Assembly: GCA_033961575.1 (NCBI GenBank)
Contig: CM066728.1
Span: 102,624,852 to 102,688,851 of the forward strand
DNA from: Aselliscus stoliczkanus
Lineage: Eukaryota > Chordata > Mammalia > Chiroptera > Hipposideridae
Length of the DNA stretch: 64,000 bases
Direction of reading: 5' to 3'
Of this stretch, positions 1 through 12,722 are shown one piece after another. The translations under genes were made by a program, and so were the position numbers. Under the pieces are notes generated by a model, which saw only the letters and a program-made list of their open reading frames with translations, did not search any database and had not been told where the DNA came from. How positions within the stretch are numbered: the first letter of the stretch is position 1; each line of letters opens with the position of its first letter.

Positions 1-300
1 CTTGCCTCAGATTTTCTTTTGAATCATCTCTATTTAGGTTTTTGTCCCTGTTCAATCACCCATCCACAAAAAGTTTTCTTGTTAAAGTCGTTAATGACTT
101 CGGTCTTGGCAGATCCAATGTAAAATTCTTGATATTCATTTTATAATATTTGAACTCTCAGCACATTTGATGTAGCCACTCTGTTCTTGAAGCACTTTAT
201 TTGCCTTGTATGACTTAACTTTCTTCTTGTTTTTAATTTACCTCACTGGCTTCTTTTCTTTCACTCTCTTGACGAATCCATCATCTCTCTCCTTCTTTTA
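1..300. other. Unassigned AT-rich sequence
   Basis: No convincing ORF, RNA gene or repeat boundary is visible. The right edge runs into the L2 copy, and part of this stretch may be more diverged L2. Confidence 0.4.
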
Positions 301-637
301 ATGTTGGAGGGCCCCACTGCTCGGTTCTCAAATTCTTCTCTCTAATTGATCTTATCAGATATAATAGCTTTAAATGCCCCTATATGATGATGTCCCCAAC
401 ATTTATGCCTCTCTCCGAGCTCTCTCTTAAGCTCCAGGCTCTTATAGCCAATCACCACATCAACAACTTCTCCTTGAGGTCTGAAAGGTATCTCAAAGTT
501 ATTTTCAATTCAAAGCTGATTCCACCTTCCCCAAACCAAACCTACTCCAGTTATTCATCTCAGAAATCAAAGATTTGACCCCCAATTTCATATCTTCCTT
601 CATATGGCATTTCTAATCCATCAGAAAACCCTGTTGG

Positions 638-724
<87 letters not shown>

Positions 725-1404
725 CAACCCCAATTTTTATCACATTCCCTTCTTCTATGCTAGCCCAAGTCACCATCGTCTCCCTGCTCCATTGTCATAA
801 CTCCCACAGAGTGAAACTTTAAAATGCAAATCAGCATATTTCCAACCCATAGCTCTCTATCAAACATAGAACAAAATCCAAATACCTTAATACGGCCTAT
901 AAACTCCTACATGATCTGGTCCCTGTCCATCTTAGTGATCTCATCACCTAACATTTTTCTCCTTTGTTTATTCCCGTCTATCATCACGGGCTTTCTTCCT
1001 CTGCATACACCAAGGTCATATATGGCCCAGGGATTTGTACTTTTCAGTCCCATCCACTGGAACACTCTCCTAAAAGGTCTTTAAAGTGCTAGCTCTTATG
1101 AGCTTTTTTCAGGTCTCTTCTCCAACATCACTTAACCACCTTAGCTTAAATGGCCATCCCATGTATTGATTTCTTTCATTTAATCTTGGGTTATTTTGAT
1201 TCATAACCCTTATTAGTACCTGAGATTCCATTATATACTTATTTCCTTACTTGTATGTGTTCAGCATCCTCCTCTAGAATTTAGTTACATGAATATATGC
1301 ACTAAGTCTATTTCATGTACTGATATCTCCTTAGGACATGGAATGGGACCTCAATGCGCGGAACATAATAAGGGCTCAGTAAGAATATGCTGAATGAATG
1401 AATG
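301..1404 (+). repeat. L2 LINE fragment, 3' part, split by a microsatellite
   Basis: The text follows the familiar mammalian L2 3' region in order: the GGGCCCCACTGCTCGG stretch, the ATATGATGATG stretch, CTCCTACATGATCTGGTCCC, CCACTGGAACACTCTCC, and the terminal TGAATGAATGAATG. It is heavily diverged with no usable reading frame, so peptides read from it are noise. A GT/TA microsatellite at 643-721 interrupts it. L2 died before the placental radiation, so this belongs to the oldest layer here. Recognition is from memory of the consensus. Confidence 0.75.
643..721. repeat. Compound (GT)n-(TA)n microsatellite
   Basis: About 23 GT units pass directly into about 16 TA units, inside the L2 copy. 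Both blocks are nearly pure, so length polymorphism is likely. Confidence 0.97.
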
Positions 1405-1839
1405 AGGCTAAGACCTATTTTCATACAACACTCTATATTCCATAAATTATCACTGTACAGTGTACATAGTTTATGTGCCAAATCATGTTTCACAAAACAA
1501 TTCTATAAAGCCAAAGATTGCTATAGGAAGGTTAGCAAGTAAGTAGACATTACTCGGTTTTAATCCAGTCTAAAAAATGAAATTCCATGCTTTTAATGTG
1601 ACAGTATCCACATTTATGGCCTAAAAGAACAATTGACCTATGATATTCCCAATTAAAAAATCAATTGAGTGATTTTTTCATCTTGCTATTTGACCTCATC
1701 CAAAAGGGAAAAAAAAATGCACTTAAATGGGGACAATGACAACCACACAGGAAAAAATAGCACCCAAAGGGGAGAACTGCATCATGGGGGAAAAGTTGCT
1801 CCATGGCAAAGGGAGAGAAAGCTGTGTGATGATTGCCCT

Positions 1840-2010
1840 TAAAAACTTGTCCTGGTTGGAAACAAGAGGTGGAGAAATGACTGGATGAATAAGAATCAAA
1901 GTCAGAACTAGTGGAGATTCTTACATAAAAAACAGGTAGAAGGCTATTAAGTAATAGGGAGCCATGTGGGTTCTTGAGGGGCAGCAGTGACATGATGAGC
2001 ATGGCATTTA
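1840..2010 (-). repeat. Probable L2 fragment, reverse orientation
   Basis: The segment containing AGGGAGCCATGTGGG and GCAGTGACATGATG resembles the reverse complement of the L2 region that usually reads 'gggagccatt...gagtgacatgatc'. It is short and diverged, so the call is tentative. Confidence 0.4.
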
Positions 2011-2159
2011 AGACCTATGGCCCTGAAGGCTATGTACAAGAAGGACTAATAGGAAGGGAATGAACTTGGAGGTTCACGTTGGCACCTTCACATCAAGTGA
2101 AGGGGTCTGAAGAATGGCAGTGGACTGACCTAGCTGGCGGAAGTGAAATTTTGGACATC

Positions 2160-2705
2160 CGATTTATATCATATGACATTTTTGTTTAACTATGAAAGAG
2201 AACTCCATATATATTTAAAAAGAACTGATGTAGCACTATTCTTTCCTACTGTCATTTGAGCAACGGGTAGAATTTTCAGGGTCGACAGGAGGAAAGTGAA
2301 GTAATTTATCACGATGGAATTTATTCTGGAGGCAGAAAAAAGTAAGCAAGAGAGAGAAGTACATTAGTAATTTGTCCTTTTGATGAGTAGAATACAAACT
2401 GTACTTTTTGCAAAGAACAAGAGAAATATTCTTTTCATTGTAAGCTAAAATTTACTTTCTAGATTTATATTAGAGTTGATACACTGAAATATTTCTGTAC
2501 AAAGTTATATGATTGCCTAAGATATGCTTTAAAACAATCCAGGGGTGGAAGTGCTGCTGGTGGTGTTTATGGATAAAACAAAATTGCTGAAACCGGACAT
2601 TTATCATGCTATTTCCTATACTTTTGTATATATTTGCAAGTTTCCACACTAAAAACTCTAAATAACAACAAAAGAATCTAGGACTCAAACTGAGTTTTCA
2701 TGATG
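2160..2705. other. Unassigned sequence
   Basis: AT-rich text without a recognisable element. Short open frames occur at chance level. Confidence 0.4.
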
Positions 2706-2709
2706 CCCC

Positions 2710-2713
2710 AAAA

Positions 2714-2756
<43 letters not shown>
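2710..2756. repeat. (AAAT)n microsatellite
   Basis: About eleven AAAT units in a pure run. Confidence 0.97.
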
Positions 2757-2778
2757 CAAAACTTCAAAAATCACACCC

Positions 2779-2822
2779 TCACACACACACACACACGGAA
2801 GCGCGCGCACACACACACACAC
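2779..2822. repeat. (CA)n microsatellite with a GCGCGC interruption
   Basis: Two CA blocks are separated by a GGAAGCGCGCG segment. Alternating purine-pyrimidine runs of this kind can adopt Z-DNA. Confidence 0.95.
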
Positions 2823-4129
2823 CCAAACACCCTACCAACACCTCTTACCATCTGTGATATTGTTTTCCTAAGTTGCCACTGCCAGAGGATGTCAGTCAAT
2901 GTCTGAGCAGCCCAGGAGAAAGGAAGGAATTTCAAATTTAATTGAGAAGAGAAAGAAAGAGGAGGGGACCCCAGACCCTACTCAAGGTGTAACCATCCTT
3001 CTCGCCCAGAAGCAGCTTTGGCGCCATCGCTGAGTGGCCTCTAAATGGTCTCCACTGGATCCTGACAAGCCAGACCTGGAGGTGTGTGAGGCCAACACCC
3101 ATTCCATCACTGTTCTGGCTTCTGATTTGCTCTCTCTCTTCCTGTCTGAGTCTTTTCCCCTGGTGTGAACCTCATCTAGCTGGCTTCTGTCCCACATTTG
3201 TTGCCTGCAGGAGGAGGGAATATTCACCTAAAGACTGGTTGTCATTCACTCCATCTCTCCAGCAGCGAGGACAGGAGTAAAGTGCCATGGCAACTATACA
3301 TATGGGAAGCACTGAAAATCTGTAATGACGGGCACAACCAGGCCACCAATCAATACTTAATACTGGAACAGACCCTGTCAACACCTGTCTAGGTCTTACC
3401 ACCACCAACCCCTTTAACATCTGCCCACCTGTTCCCCAGACTTTCAAATAATAAATTCCTAAGGGAAACTGGAATTCCACTTTCAGTTGATTAAACAGAG
3501 GATCAGAGGAAGATGCTATAAACATTCACAATCATTTGTGGAAGGATAGAGGTTGATTACCTTCTAGTAGGATTAGAAGTGCATGGAGGCTTGATATATT
3601 CTAGTGAAAATTCAAGAGATTTTATGTGATTATGAAGAATGTTCTGAAATTCCTTCCTTACCAATCCAGAGGGGATGACTTGAATTCCTACCTACCTTGT
3701 CAGGTGATGACAGGCGTTCTAATGCAGGTGAGATCAGACATACTGTATGGCCTATGTTTTTTCAGAGGCATGTTTATATAATTATATAGTAACCCTTATA
3801 TACTTAGAAAGTAATGCAAATAATTCTTTTTAAATACACACTGATGTATCTTTTTGCATGATTACTGTTCTTGTCACATGGATGCCAGACAACACAGTTC
3901 AATGGCTGAGCCATTTTGTGCAGCTCCTATTGGAGAATTTCTTCACAAAGATCCTTTGGAGGATATGCTCACAGTAGCAGGTTGTTTCATTGTGAGGATA
4001 GGTTTAAATTTGTTTTTTTTTTTTTGAACAACTCTATTGGCTAGGAGTTCCATTTGTCCTGAAGTGACTCAGATCCAAAGTAGCAACATCTAAGACATGA
4101 TAGTTGATTTTTCTCTGTCTTAAGAATCC
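2823..4129. other. Unassigned sequence
   Basis: The part at 2,980-3,450 is less AT-rich and has short overlapping open frames on both strands, but none shows a domain, splice-bounded exon structure or a family I recognise. I call no gene here. Confidence 0.4.
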
Positions 4130-4385
4130 GAGCTGTATCATGGTTCTGTTCTGCAGTCTTTAGGGGCCTAGGCTCCTTCCATCTTGTTGATCTGCCATCC
4201 CTATAATTCCATTGGCTGTTCCAAGATGGCTCACTATCTATAAAGCAAGGTGGGAAGGAAGACAGTGGAGTACATCTCTTGCCTATAAGGCACTAACCCG
4301 GTAGTTGCACATATTATCTCCACTAATACACCATTGGCCAGAATCGGGCCATACGACCATGCCTAGCTAGCTGTGTGAGAAGCAG
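4130..4385. repeat. Probable ancient interspersed repeat, class uncertain
   Basis: GGCTCCTTCCATCTTGTTG, CCAAGATGGCTCACT, the 'gttgcacatattat' stretch and ACACCATTGGCCAGAA together match a mammalian interspersed repeat I recognise but cannot name with certainty. Confidence 0.4.
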
Positions 4386-4518
4386 AGAAATCCATTCTTA
4401 TTCTCTGTATCATGTACTACATATCAGCTAAATATCAGAGGGTTATTATTACAGAAAAAGGAGTGAACTACTATTGGGTGATGACGGGCAAACTTGGGCA
4501 ATAATACATATGTTAACA

Positions 4519-4607
4519 CCCCCACCACCACCACCACCAAATCTAGAATGAAAATAATATAATCAGCTGGCTCTTGTGTGCATGTTCATGTGTGTGTGTG
4601 TGTGTTT
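4519..4607. repeat. Short (CCA)n and (TG)n simple repeats
   Basis: A (CCA)6-like run lies at about 4,520-4,538 and a (TG)9 run at about 4,589-4,606, separated by unique sequence. Confidence 0.85.
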
Positions 4608-4829
4608 GCATGTGTGCATGTAAATTTGTGTGTGTATGAGAGAGATAAACTCTTAAAAGACCAATACACTCCCCCCACAAAAAGAGAAACTTAAAAATTT
4701 TGGAGGGCATCATCAGAATAAGTCTATAACCTCCCAGGGTGCTGACTGTAGAGTGGACATCAATAATTTGAATTCTTAATGCCTGCTGTGTTTGTACTTT
4801 ATACAAATGCATGAGGATGAACCTCATAC

Positions 4830-6090
4830 TCTGTGTATTGGGAACATGACATGATTTATACTGTATAACTAGATATGTGGTATAACAAAGAACTTTTTAA
4901 TTTCCTCATTAGAACAAGTAATCATGACTGTAAATAGCTATCAGCATGAATACAGGGTTTAGTGATACCTATGGCTGATGCAAGTCTGATTTTGGAGTAA
5001 TGGTCTCTCCATCCCTCTCCCCCTTCGCTTTGCCTTGGCTGCTGTTTAATGCTATCCTTTTAATCAGCTTTGATTGCTCAGAGACTTGCTTAGGGAGTCC
5101 TCAGAGGCACATTGTTTGGTAGGAGACAGCTGTTCCTTCCTAGCTCAGACGTACTAGAGTTATATATAGTGACAATAATAATGAATTGTCTACATGTACG
5201 CACACTGCACATGGGGACCCACTGATGAAAATTAGTGTTTTATGCATATGTAGTGCTTTTCTTTGATTGCATTTACAAACATTCAGTCTACTTCTCTCCC
5301 TCCAGCTGCTGCAATGGACCTCCTTAGCTTACAGAGGGATCAAATTTGCCCCCTCAACCTCCAAGACTCTCTTGCAATTTCTTAATTAACGCATTTACTG
5401 TTTAAGTTTCCCCTTCCAGTTCTATTGTGATTAAAAAAAACCCCAACAAAACAAAAAAACCATTCAAATCTCCAGGCTTTGCATTCTGCTTCTGTTCTGT
5501 GAATATAAAGTGTTTCCAGATAAAGTCCATGTATAGAAAAGTAATTGTGTGTGAAATTAATATGTTTGTAAAATTCAGCTATATTTCCTCTTCCTATGAG
5601 GCACCAGTGACTGTAAAAAATAGTTTTCAAACATTGGTTACCATTAGAGAAAAAAAGTGGAACTAGATCCTTATTAATGTATTTGATAATAGTTCTTCTT
5701 TGTTTAAAACACAAATTCAAGTTTCCTCACTGATCATATAGAATTTGAAATAATCATATGCTAAAAGTGGAGACCACCTATTTGAAATGACATATAGTTT
5801 CATTTTAAAGCACTATCCCATGTGCCATGCATTTGCTTGCAGCGTCAGCCTAATTAGGTCTGGTACACACAGTGACAAACGTCCTTTCTCACTGACAAAT
5901 GGAACATCTCTAAAGCAGAAAAACAATTGTTGACCACACTTGCCGTTCAATAACAATCTATTTTGAAGTTGACAGTTATATTAAAGGGCATGATATGTAC
6001 ACTCTGGCAAGCATTCTTGCTAGGGTCTCTGGATTTTATTTACTTTTAGCTCTTCATATTAACGTTATTTTTTTTCCCTAGTTTTGCATA
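4830..6090. other. Unassigned, apparently single-copy sequence
   Basis: No repeat family or gene recognised. Short opposing frames at about 5,380-5,720 look like chance openings in AT-rich DNA. Confidence 0.4.
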
Positions 6091-6107
6091 TCCTTATGCT
6101 AACTTTT

Positions 6108-6579
6108 TTTTTTTTTAAAGATTTTATTGAGGAATTGGGGGAGGGGAACAGCTTTGGAGAATCGGGGAAGAGGGACAGACAAGTTGCTGTCTTTTTGTTC
6201 TTCAGTCTAGTTGTGGCGGATGTTGCTTCACTGGCCCATGTTGGCATCGTCATTGCGCTCTTCCTGGGTGAGGCAGTTGCTCGCTGGCCTCTGGACACTG
6301 CTCACAGCAGCTCTTGGCCGCTCACTCCAGATGCCAGCCGCTCACGCTGGCTGCTGCCCATTTACTGTAGCCTGTGGCAGCCCACTGCAGCAGAGGCTAC
6401 AGCCCACACTGTCTCCAGCCATCTTAGCTATAGAGGCAGCCAGTTGGAGCTGTTGTTCACCACCTTAGCTATAGAGGGCAGTGTCACTGGCCCTCATATG
6501 TGGGATCCGAACCGGGGCCCTGCTGCTCAGAGCTGGCGTCCCAAGCCAGCTCCTAACGAACACTCCACTCGGCTGGCCC
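6108..6579 (-). mobile_element. Long-form tRNA-derived SINE with perfect TSD
   Basis: On the minus strand the element begins with the GGCCAGCCGAGTGG-type head, carries a B-box-like GGTTCGGATCC, continues through the GAGGGCCAGTGACACTGCC link into a body of about 330 bp, and ends with a CCCCAATTCC...AATAAAATC tail plus poly-A. It is flanked by the 13-nt direct repeat TATGCTAACTTTT at 6095-6107 and 6580-6592. That is the signature of L1-type target-primed retrotransposition. It has no coding capacity; long frames crossing it are accidental. Confidence 0.93.
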
Positions 6580-7097
6580 TATGCTAACTTTTATCGACAT
6601 AGAAAATCCCATTATTTTTCCTTTGTTTCTTTTTTTTTTTTCTTTCCATTTGGGATATTATAGTGTCATCTTTATTGCAATTTACCTCACAGTTTACCAC
6701 AGCAGCGTAAATCAGAGCCATAATTTCTCTGTCTCCTGGTTGAATTTCATTGGGACTCTTACTGCAGAGTGGCCTAGATGACCTTCCCCCAAAGAAGGAA
6801 ACTAGAGAAGGGTACACTGTGATGCCAGGTGTAATCCTACTGGCTACATTGCATGTGGTACCCCAGGACAATGAGGTCAGCAATTCAAGGGAACATGGCC
6901 CCTCCTATTCAGAGCCTTCCAGGTTGGGTTTCTTCTTCCAGTATACCCACCACACGCTTTTTCTCATGGCCCCTTCTCTGGGTGCAGTGTACTAGAGACT
7001 GCACCAGGTAAGGCTTCTGCTCTGGGCTCTATTTCTTCCTGTCAATTTTGATTTGATAGATAGCATCTCTGGTCCTATGTACTTATCTTTATAATGG

Positions 7098-7375
7098 GTG
7101 CTGTGTGGTGTAATGGAAAGAGCTTGGGAATAGGCCAACTTGGTTTCTAATTTTGGTTTTATCTATTACTGTGTGACCTTGAGCAATTTAGCTACTCTCT
7201 GGGATTTGGGTACAATGTATGAAGCTAGACATTTGAAGGGTCTGCCTCATAGCAGAAGTTTACATTTCTTCTCTGATTTTCTTGTTCTACTGACTTCCCA
7301 CCACCTTTGTGAGGGTCTGGTTAGATAAAATGAGAGAACACACTTTGAAAATTGCCTGATAGTGTTCACATGGTT
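7098..7375 (+). repeat. MIR SINE
   Basis: It follows MIR order: GTGTAATGGAAAGAGC, then the core CTGTGTGACCTTGAGCAA, then a diverged 3' part with AGATAAAATGAGAGAAC. MIR is an ancient tRNA-derived SINE with an L2-like tail. Confidence 0.75.
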
Positions 7376-9488
7376 TCCAGTGGTGGAATACATAATCAGA
7401 TGCACATTTTGATCAGACAACCATAGTGATGACAATAGTAAAGTCAAGAAAAAAAACCACAACCTAGTCCAGTGACTTTTGAATGTGATTCAAATGTGAG
7501 TCAAGTCCTTACGTGTATTTTATTCACTCCTATTTTCTATTTTTTGGTAATCTTGAATAATGTGAATATTATGGTGTGAAATTAAACTTGAGTAACTCAA
7601 AATTATGTCATTTTATTCAGCTTCAATTGCAATTTGCAAGAGACCCCAGTTTGTCAAGTGGTGCCTGTACACAACCAATAAAATGGAAGCCAGTTAGGGC
7701 TTATTAGTTTCTGCCAGCCAGCTAATTCATTGTGTTATTGTGCCAGCTGGCCTCCATTTATCACCCTAAATGTACTCGCTAGCCTCTCTTTGCCTAGAAC
7801 GCCCATACTTGTAGAGTGCAACCCTGGGTTTCCTTCACCCTTCCAGTTGGATTTGACCACAGAGAAGCACTGGCAGGGGCTCCAAGGTTGGGAGGGGAGG
7901 GAAGTAGGGTATTTTCCCCTCCATTATTCAGTGACTTGTCTCTCTCAGTAGCTGATCCCTTGTCAATTAAGCCATGGTCTCTCCTCCAAGGCTTTAACTC
8001 TCCACCAGGCTCCTTTCCACACCAATTCCTGTCCTCGCCCCTCCAGTTTTAGGATTGGAAGAACTCCCTGCTGCCCCTGCTCTCTAGGTGGCTCACCATC
8101 TCTTGCTTGTTCTGTTAACCCTTGCCACGACTCTGTGAGGAGTCCCTTCATTAGAGCTTCTGGATGATTTCTGTTTCCTGCTGGATCCCTGATCTTGATT
8201 TAGTGCCCTCACATCAGCAGAAGTCTACTCAGGGGGCTCCCAGCTTCTCCAGTGCCTCTTCTCAGGTGCTGTCCCACCTTAGATCATAAAAAGGCTTCAT
8301 CTCTGTACTATCTGATTGTTCAATGTCTTTAATTAATTACAGTTTTATATGTTCAACTCAAATTGAGAATGAGGGTGGAGTTGAACTATAAGTACAAGCT
8401 TGAAAAACATTTCATCTTCTCTAGCACTGTTAGGTGAATGTTCAAAGTCATTTAGATAAGATTCCACACAATAAACTTTCCCACCATGAAAAAATTGTTT
8501 GTTTTTTTTGTCTCAATAAATATGATTATTGAGTATCTAATTTCTCTTTAAACTCCCCAAACATTTTAGGCAGTAGTCAGGGTATAAGTTATACATACAT
8601 AAATGACATTAATGCTATTTTATTATGTGATGAAGTCAGGGGCCTTTTGTCAGACAGCCATGCTGGGAAGGAAGTAACGGACCCTCTAGTTCTTAGTGAT
8701 AAGGAAGTAGGGACTAAAATGATGAAATAGTAAGAAAAATTATGGGGCATACATATCTATACTAAACACAATACAGTACAGAAAAGGTTTGCAAATTAAG
8801 TGGATCGGAGGAAGAGGAAAAAAGATATATGGATGTTCAGAGTTTTTTTAAAAATTGAAAAAAAACAAGGTATAAAAAGACAAAATGTATATCGAGGAAG
8901 GGCAGAGTTTTACAAGATCTCATAATTTAAGCTCAATGGCTCCCCAACCTTTGGTAAAGCTAAATGAGAAAAATATTTTTTAATTACCTGAGGCTTTATG
9001 GAGAAGTAAAAGATAGATGAGGAAGTTTTATTAAGTATAAAAATAAAAACAAATTATTGATAATTTTTAAAAGACTGCAAATTATCCAAGAAATTAAAAC
9101 TTAGAAGGGAAAAGGAAAGATGTATGTGGTTAAAAAAAAATTAGAGCATTAACATAAAACAAAGTGGCTGAATGATTTAGAAGTATTTGCAATAATATAG
9201 CAATAAAAAGAATTTCCGGGAAAAAAAAAGCATATATGTTAATTAGTAAGGCAAAACTCCATGATTTTTTTTAATGGTCTGGAGAAATTAATAGTCAATT
9301 CTTTAAAACACCTTTCTGATTTTAAAAAAAAGGATATACACCCTTAAGTATATTGCTACTATAAAGAAATTGTTACCATCTTAAATGAATCACCTGTAGG
9401 GTCACCAAGGAGCTACCCCAAATGACCTCTCCATAAAAAAATGCAACATGGTTTGCAGTTAATAAGCACTAGGACATTGTAAACTTCT
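7376..9488. other. Mostly unassigned sequence
   Basis: The part at 7,740-8,290 is pyrimidine- and GC-richer and may be a decayed interspersed repeat. The part at 8,300-9,480 is very AT-rich with A and T homopolymers. I see no gene. Confidence 0.4.
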
Positions 9489-9489
9489 A

Positions 9490-9898
9490 TTATGGGTTGA
9501 ATTTTTATCTTCCAAAAAGATATGTTGAAGTCCAAACTCCTGGTGCCTGTGAATGTGACATTATTTGGAAATACAGTCTTTACACATGTAATTGACTTAA
9601 GATGAGGTCATAAGATGGGCCTTTAATCCAATATGACTGGTGACTTTATAAAAAGAGGAAAATTTGGACACAGGTGCAGACACATGGGAAGAACACTATG
9701 TAAAGACAGAGGCCAAGACAGGAGGGACACAGCTGCAAGCCGAGGACTGACAAGGCTTGTTGGCCACCACCCGAAGTCAAGAAGAGGCCAGGAAGGATTC
9801 CACCCAGAGTCTCAGACCTGGGAAAGAATAAATGTCCATTGTCTTAAGCCACTTACTTTGTGACACTTGGTTATAGCGCCTCTAGGAAATGAATACAG
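9490..9898 (+). mobile_element. MLT1-type solo LTR (ERVL-MaLR)
   Basis: It follows the MLT1 LTR in order: GTTGAAGTCCAAACTCC, GTGACATTATTTGGAAATA, GATGAGGTCATAAGATGGGC, CCAATATGACTGGTGAC, the AGAGGAAAATTTGGACACAG region, CCTGGGAAAGAATAAATG, CTTAAGCCACTTACTTTGTG and a terminal AATACAG. No internal region is present. MaLR elements are non-autonomous LTR retrotransposons, long inactive. Confidence 0.85.
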
Positions 9899-10675
9899 CA
9901 TCCCTCTCCTTTTCCTTGTCCTGTGTGACTGTGGGGTACCAAAGGCGGGGAGAGTGGTGGGAGAAGTTCGCTGTGGGCACAGCGGCAAGGGGGTGTGCTG
10001 TTTATGGAGCAAATAGTAATAACAGTGGACTAAAAGTCGGTCTCTTTATTATCAGCACGCATCACCAATTCCAAACCCTCCGTATCCATCAATTACTCCT
10101 CCCTCCAAATGAGGTGTTGGTGTAAGATCTACACATTTGCTACATTTATGGTTGATTTAAAATTAGCATATTTAAAGTCTACCTGGAAGTTAATTTGGAA
10201 TCTTTTCAGTAATACAGTCAGCCTGCACCAACAAACAGGCTCAGCTGCTCACATTCCTTTCAGGGTAAAGTTTCAGAATTGCTTGAGCTCTCGATTTGTG
10301 TAGTTTGTGTCTTCCACCCACCTGATGCTACGTATTCCTGTGTGTAGAGAATAGATTCAAAGTAAACAGTGGTAACACTGTGAATGGCAAAACGAAACTA
10401 GTTACTTTAATCCTGCCTCCCTACATTGCCACTTGGAGGTTTTTGTCTGTGTTTTTATTTTTTCAACGGAGGGGAGAAATTTAAAAGGTGCTCGAAGGGA
10501 GAGCAAAGACATGGATACTGTCGTGGTTCCTGGGATTTATTGTGAGCTCAGATTTTGATGATTCTCTACTGAACCTATTCTTGCATTTAAGACTTTTCCT
10601 ACCTACTCATAGATCTGTGACTTAATGTGAAACTCTTCTAAAAGAAAATAAATAAAAAGTGGGATTCAATCAACT

Positions 10676-10864
10676 ATGATTGAAACTCGATGTACAGATC
10701 CAATTATGCTGTATATTGAACATGAATATGTGAAGATCAATGTTGATGAAGCCATTGAGAGGTTTGCAAAGGGAAGGCTTGAAAGTAGAGACTGTTATGC
10801 TATTATTCATGACTGCGACAGCTCAAATGTAGGCAAAAATCTTGTGTCCTTTTTAAAAAAATAA
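10676..10864 (+). pseudogene. Unidentified 62-codon ORF, possible fragment of a retrocopy
   Basis: I do not recognise this ORF. It runs from ATG to TAA and encodes 62 residues of rather natural, charged composition, with segments EHEYVKINVDEAIERFAKG and YAIIHDCDSSNVGK. Unlike most open frames here it is not inside a recognised repeat and is not low-complexity. It ends in an A/T-rich stretch (TTTTTAAAAAAATAAA), which could be the remains of a processed-gene tail. I see no upstream coding continuation, no splice-bounded exon structure and no clear TSD. It lies between two MLT1-type LTRs. Alternatives are a chance ORF or part of an old transposon ORF. No function is inferred. Confidence 0.25.
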
Positions 10865-10895
10865 ATTTTTGTAAGAAAAAGTACTAATCTACTCT

Positions 10896-11260
10896 TGTGT
10901 TAGTTTCCTATCACAAAGTGGGTGGCTTAAAAGGACAGATATTGATTTTCTCACAGTTCTGTGGGCCAGAAATCTGAAATCAAGGTGTCGGTAGGGTTAG
11001 TTCCTTTGGGAAACTCTCAGAGAGAATCTGGTTGGTGTTTGCCTCCTAGATCCCTGTGGCTGCTGGCAATCCTGACTTCCTCCTCTTTCTTTTCAAGGGC
11101 TCCCCCCACCTCCATCTGTGTCTTTCTCCTCTTCTTATAATGACACTTATTATTGGACAATCTCATCTTGACATCATTTAATAATATTTTCAATGAACTT
11201 AGTCCTGAAGGTTAGGACTTGGACAGATCTTTTGGGGAGCCATCCTTCAACCCATTACAG
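10896..11260 (-). mobile_element. MLT1-like LTR, reverse orientation
   Basis: In plus-strand reading it runs TGTTAGTTTCCTATCACAAA, GTGGGTGGCTTAAAAGGACA, TTTTCTCACAGTTCTGTGG, AATCAAGGTGTCGGTAGGG and the terminal CCATCCTTCAACCCATTACA. This is the reverse complement of a MaLR-type LTR whose plus sense contains 'ttaagccac...'. The exact subfamily is uncertain. Confidence 0.7.
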
Positions 11261-11264
11261 TGAC

Positions 11265-12706
11265 TTTTTTTCTTATTTTACACTGTAATATTTATTTTTT
11301 TACTCTTTTAATTTTTGTCATGTTTTATATGCAAAACTTCATAAAAGAAAATTGGCATTGTCTCCATTTCTTTTCTGGCCATTATTAACTTTAGTTTTAT
11401 TGTATGATTTTTCCTAAAAGTGCTAAAGTGGGCATGCTCATGGGCTGAGATGTCAAAGGATCAAGACAGGAAGAGGAATGCAGGCTGGAAAAGGGAAAAT
11501 TGGCAGAAGAATCAGAGAATTCATCAGTATGACGATCTCATTGTCTGGAGCTTAGAGTCTGACAATCAGGATTCAAAACCCCAACCTGCTGCCTTTTCAA
11601 TCATATCTGACCTTAGCATGAGTTCAAAGAAGTACAGAGACTTTTCAGAAGAGGGTGCAAAGAAGGAAACTTAAAATCATCATTCAATTGTTGTACATGT
11701 TGCTACTATAGGGAATGAGTAGGTTCTGGAAAGCCTGCAGGAGTGAAACAGATCCTGGCTGCTCAGGACAGAGGAATAGCAGTGCTGGGAGGACTGATTT
11801 GGGGCAAATAGAGGATGATATGAGGGCACTGTACGAGGAATGAGAAGCCAGCTACAGCAGTGTTTATTTTTTCATCTGCAATGACAAATGGAATCTGAAA
11901 GAGGAATGAATGAGATACACAATTATTAAGCCATGGCATAGCAGCTCTAAACGGCCCTTTGCAGAAGAAATCATCCAAATGCCATCACTGTCCAAGAGGA
12001 AATGGGAATTCCACAGAGGTCAGTGTGCTATCTAAGAAGGCTTATTCTGTGGGTGTGAAAGCCACTGTTCCATGGGGCAGGAAAAGTACCCTTAGCACCT
12101 ATCTGTGTAGTAAGTCAATATCATTTGACCTGGGACTTCATTTAACTCTTTACTGCATTTTTCTATGGAATACCTGGTCCCAAGCAAATGTGCCTATACA
12201 AGTATTACAACTACAGTCTCAAATTTATTATAGGAAGAAAATCAAGGTAAAGTAAAAATATAAAATAAAATAAAATATGAGTCAAATAATACACTTGTCT
12301 CAGAAATACTTACCTTGTATAAATTCAGTCTCAGATATGTTAAATAACAACCACTTAGAAATGCATTACAGAATTCCTTTAATAAAACGTAAAATCCAGA
12401 GTTAATACCTCTCTATATATTTTTAATGACATACATTTATTGCTACACATAATTCATTGCATACATGAAGTATGAAATTTCCTGTGGGCAGTAATAAATG
12501 TGATTTATAGATCAAAAATTTGTATGCAGTCTATTTCTTTTTCTGTTGAGGACAGTTCTAAAAACTATCAAAAATTAGAAGAAAGTCTAAAATAATTGGA
12601 GATTTATTTATTTATGGAATCATTTTTGTTTTAGTTCATTCTACAAAATATATTTTAAAAAGAAATTAGCTTATTTGTATTCCTATCATAAAAATTATAC
12701 AAAAAT
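11265..12706. other. Unassigned sequence with short A-rich simple repeats
   Basis: An (AAAAT)n-like run lies at about 12,255-12,280. The rest is AT-rich single-copy-looking sequence with no gene call. A frame at 11,420-11,674 has no recognisable domain. Confidence 0.4.
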
Positions 12707-12722
12707 TAAAAGATGAAATTTT

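Noticed and set aside
604..822. Peptide with CV and YI dipeptide runs
   Set aside because: Translation of the GT/TA microsatellite.
2982..3525. Cluster of overlapping frames on both strands
   Set aside because: All are short, mutually overlapping and lack domains or splice-bounded structure.
6084..6587. Open frame of about 167 codons
   Set aside because: It lies inside a long SINE on the opposite strand. Similar frames recur in other long SINE copies (13.0, 47.2 and 57.2 kb) because the body is GC-rich, not because it codes.
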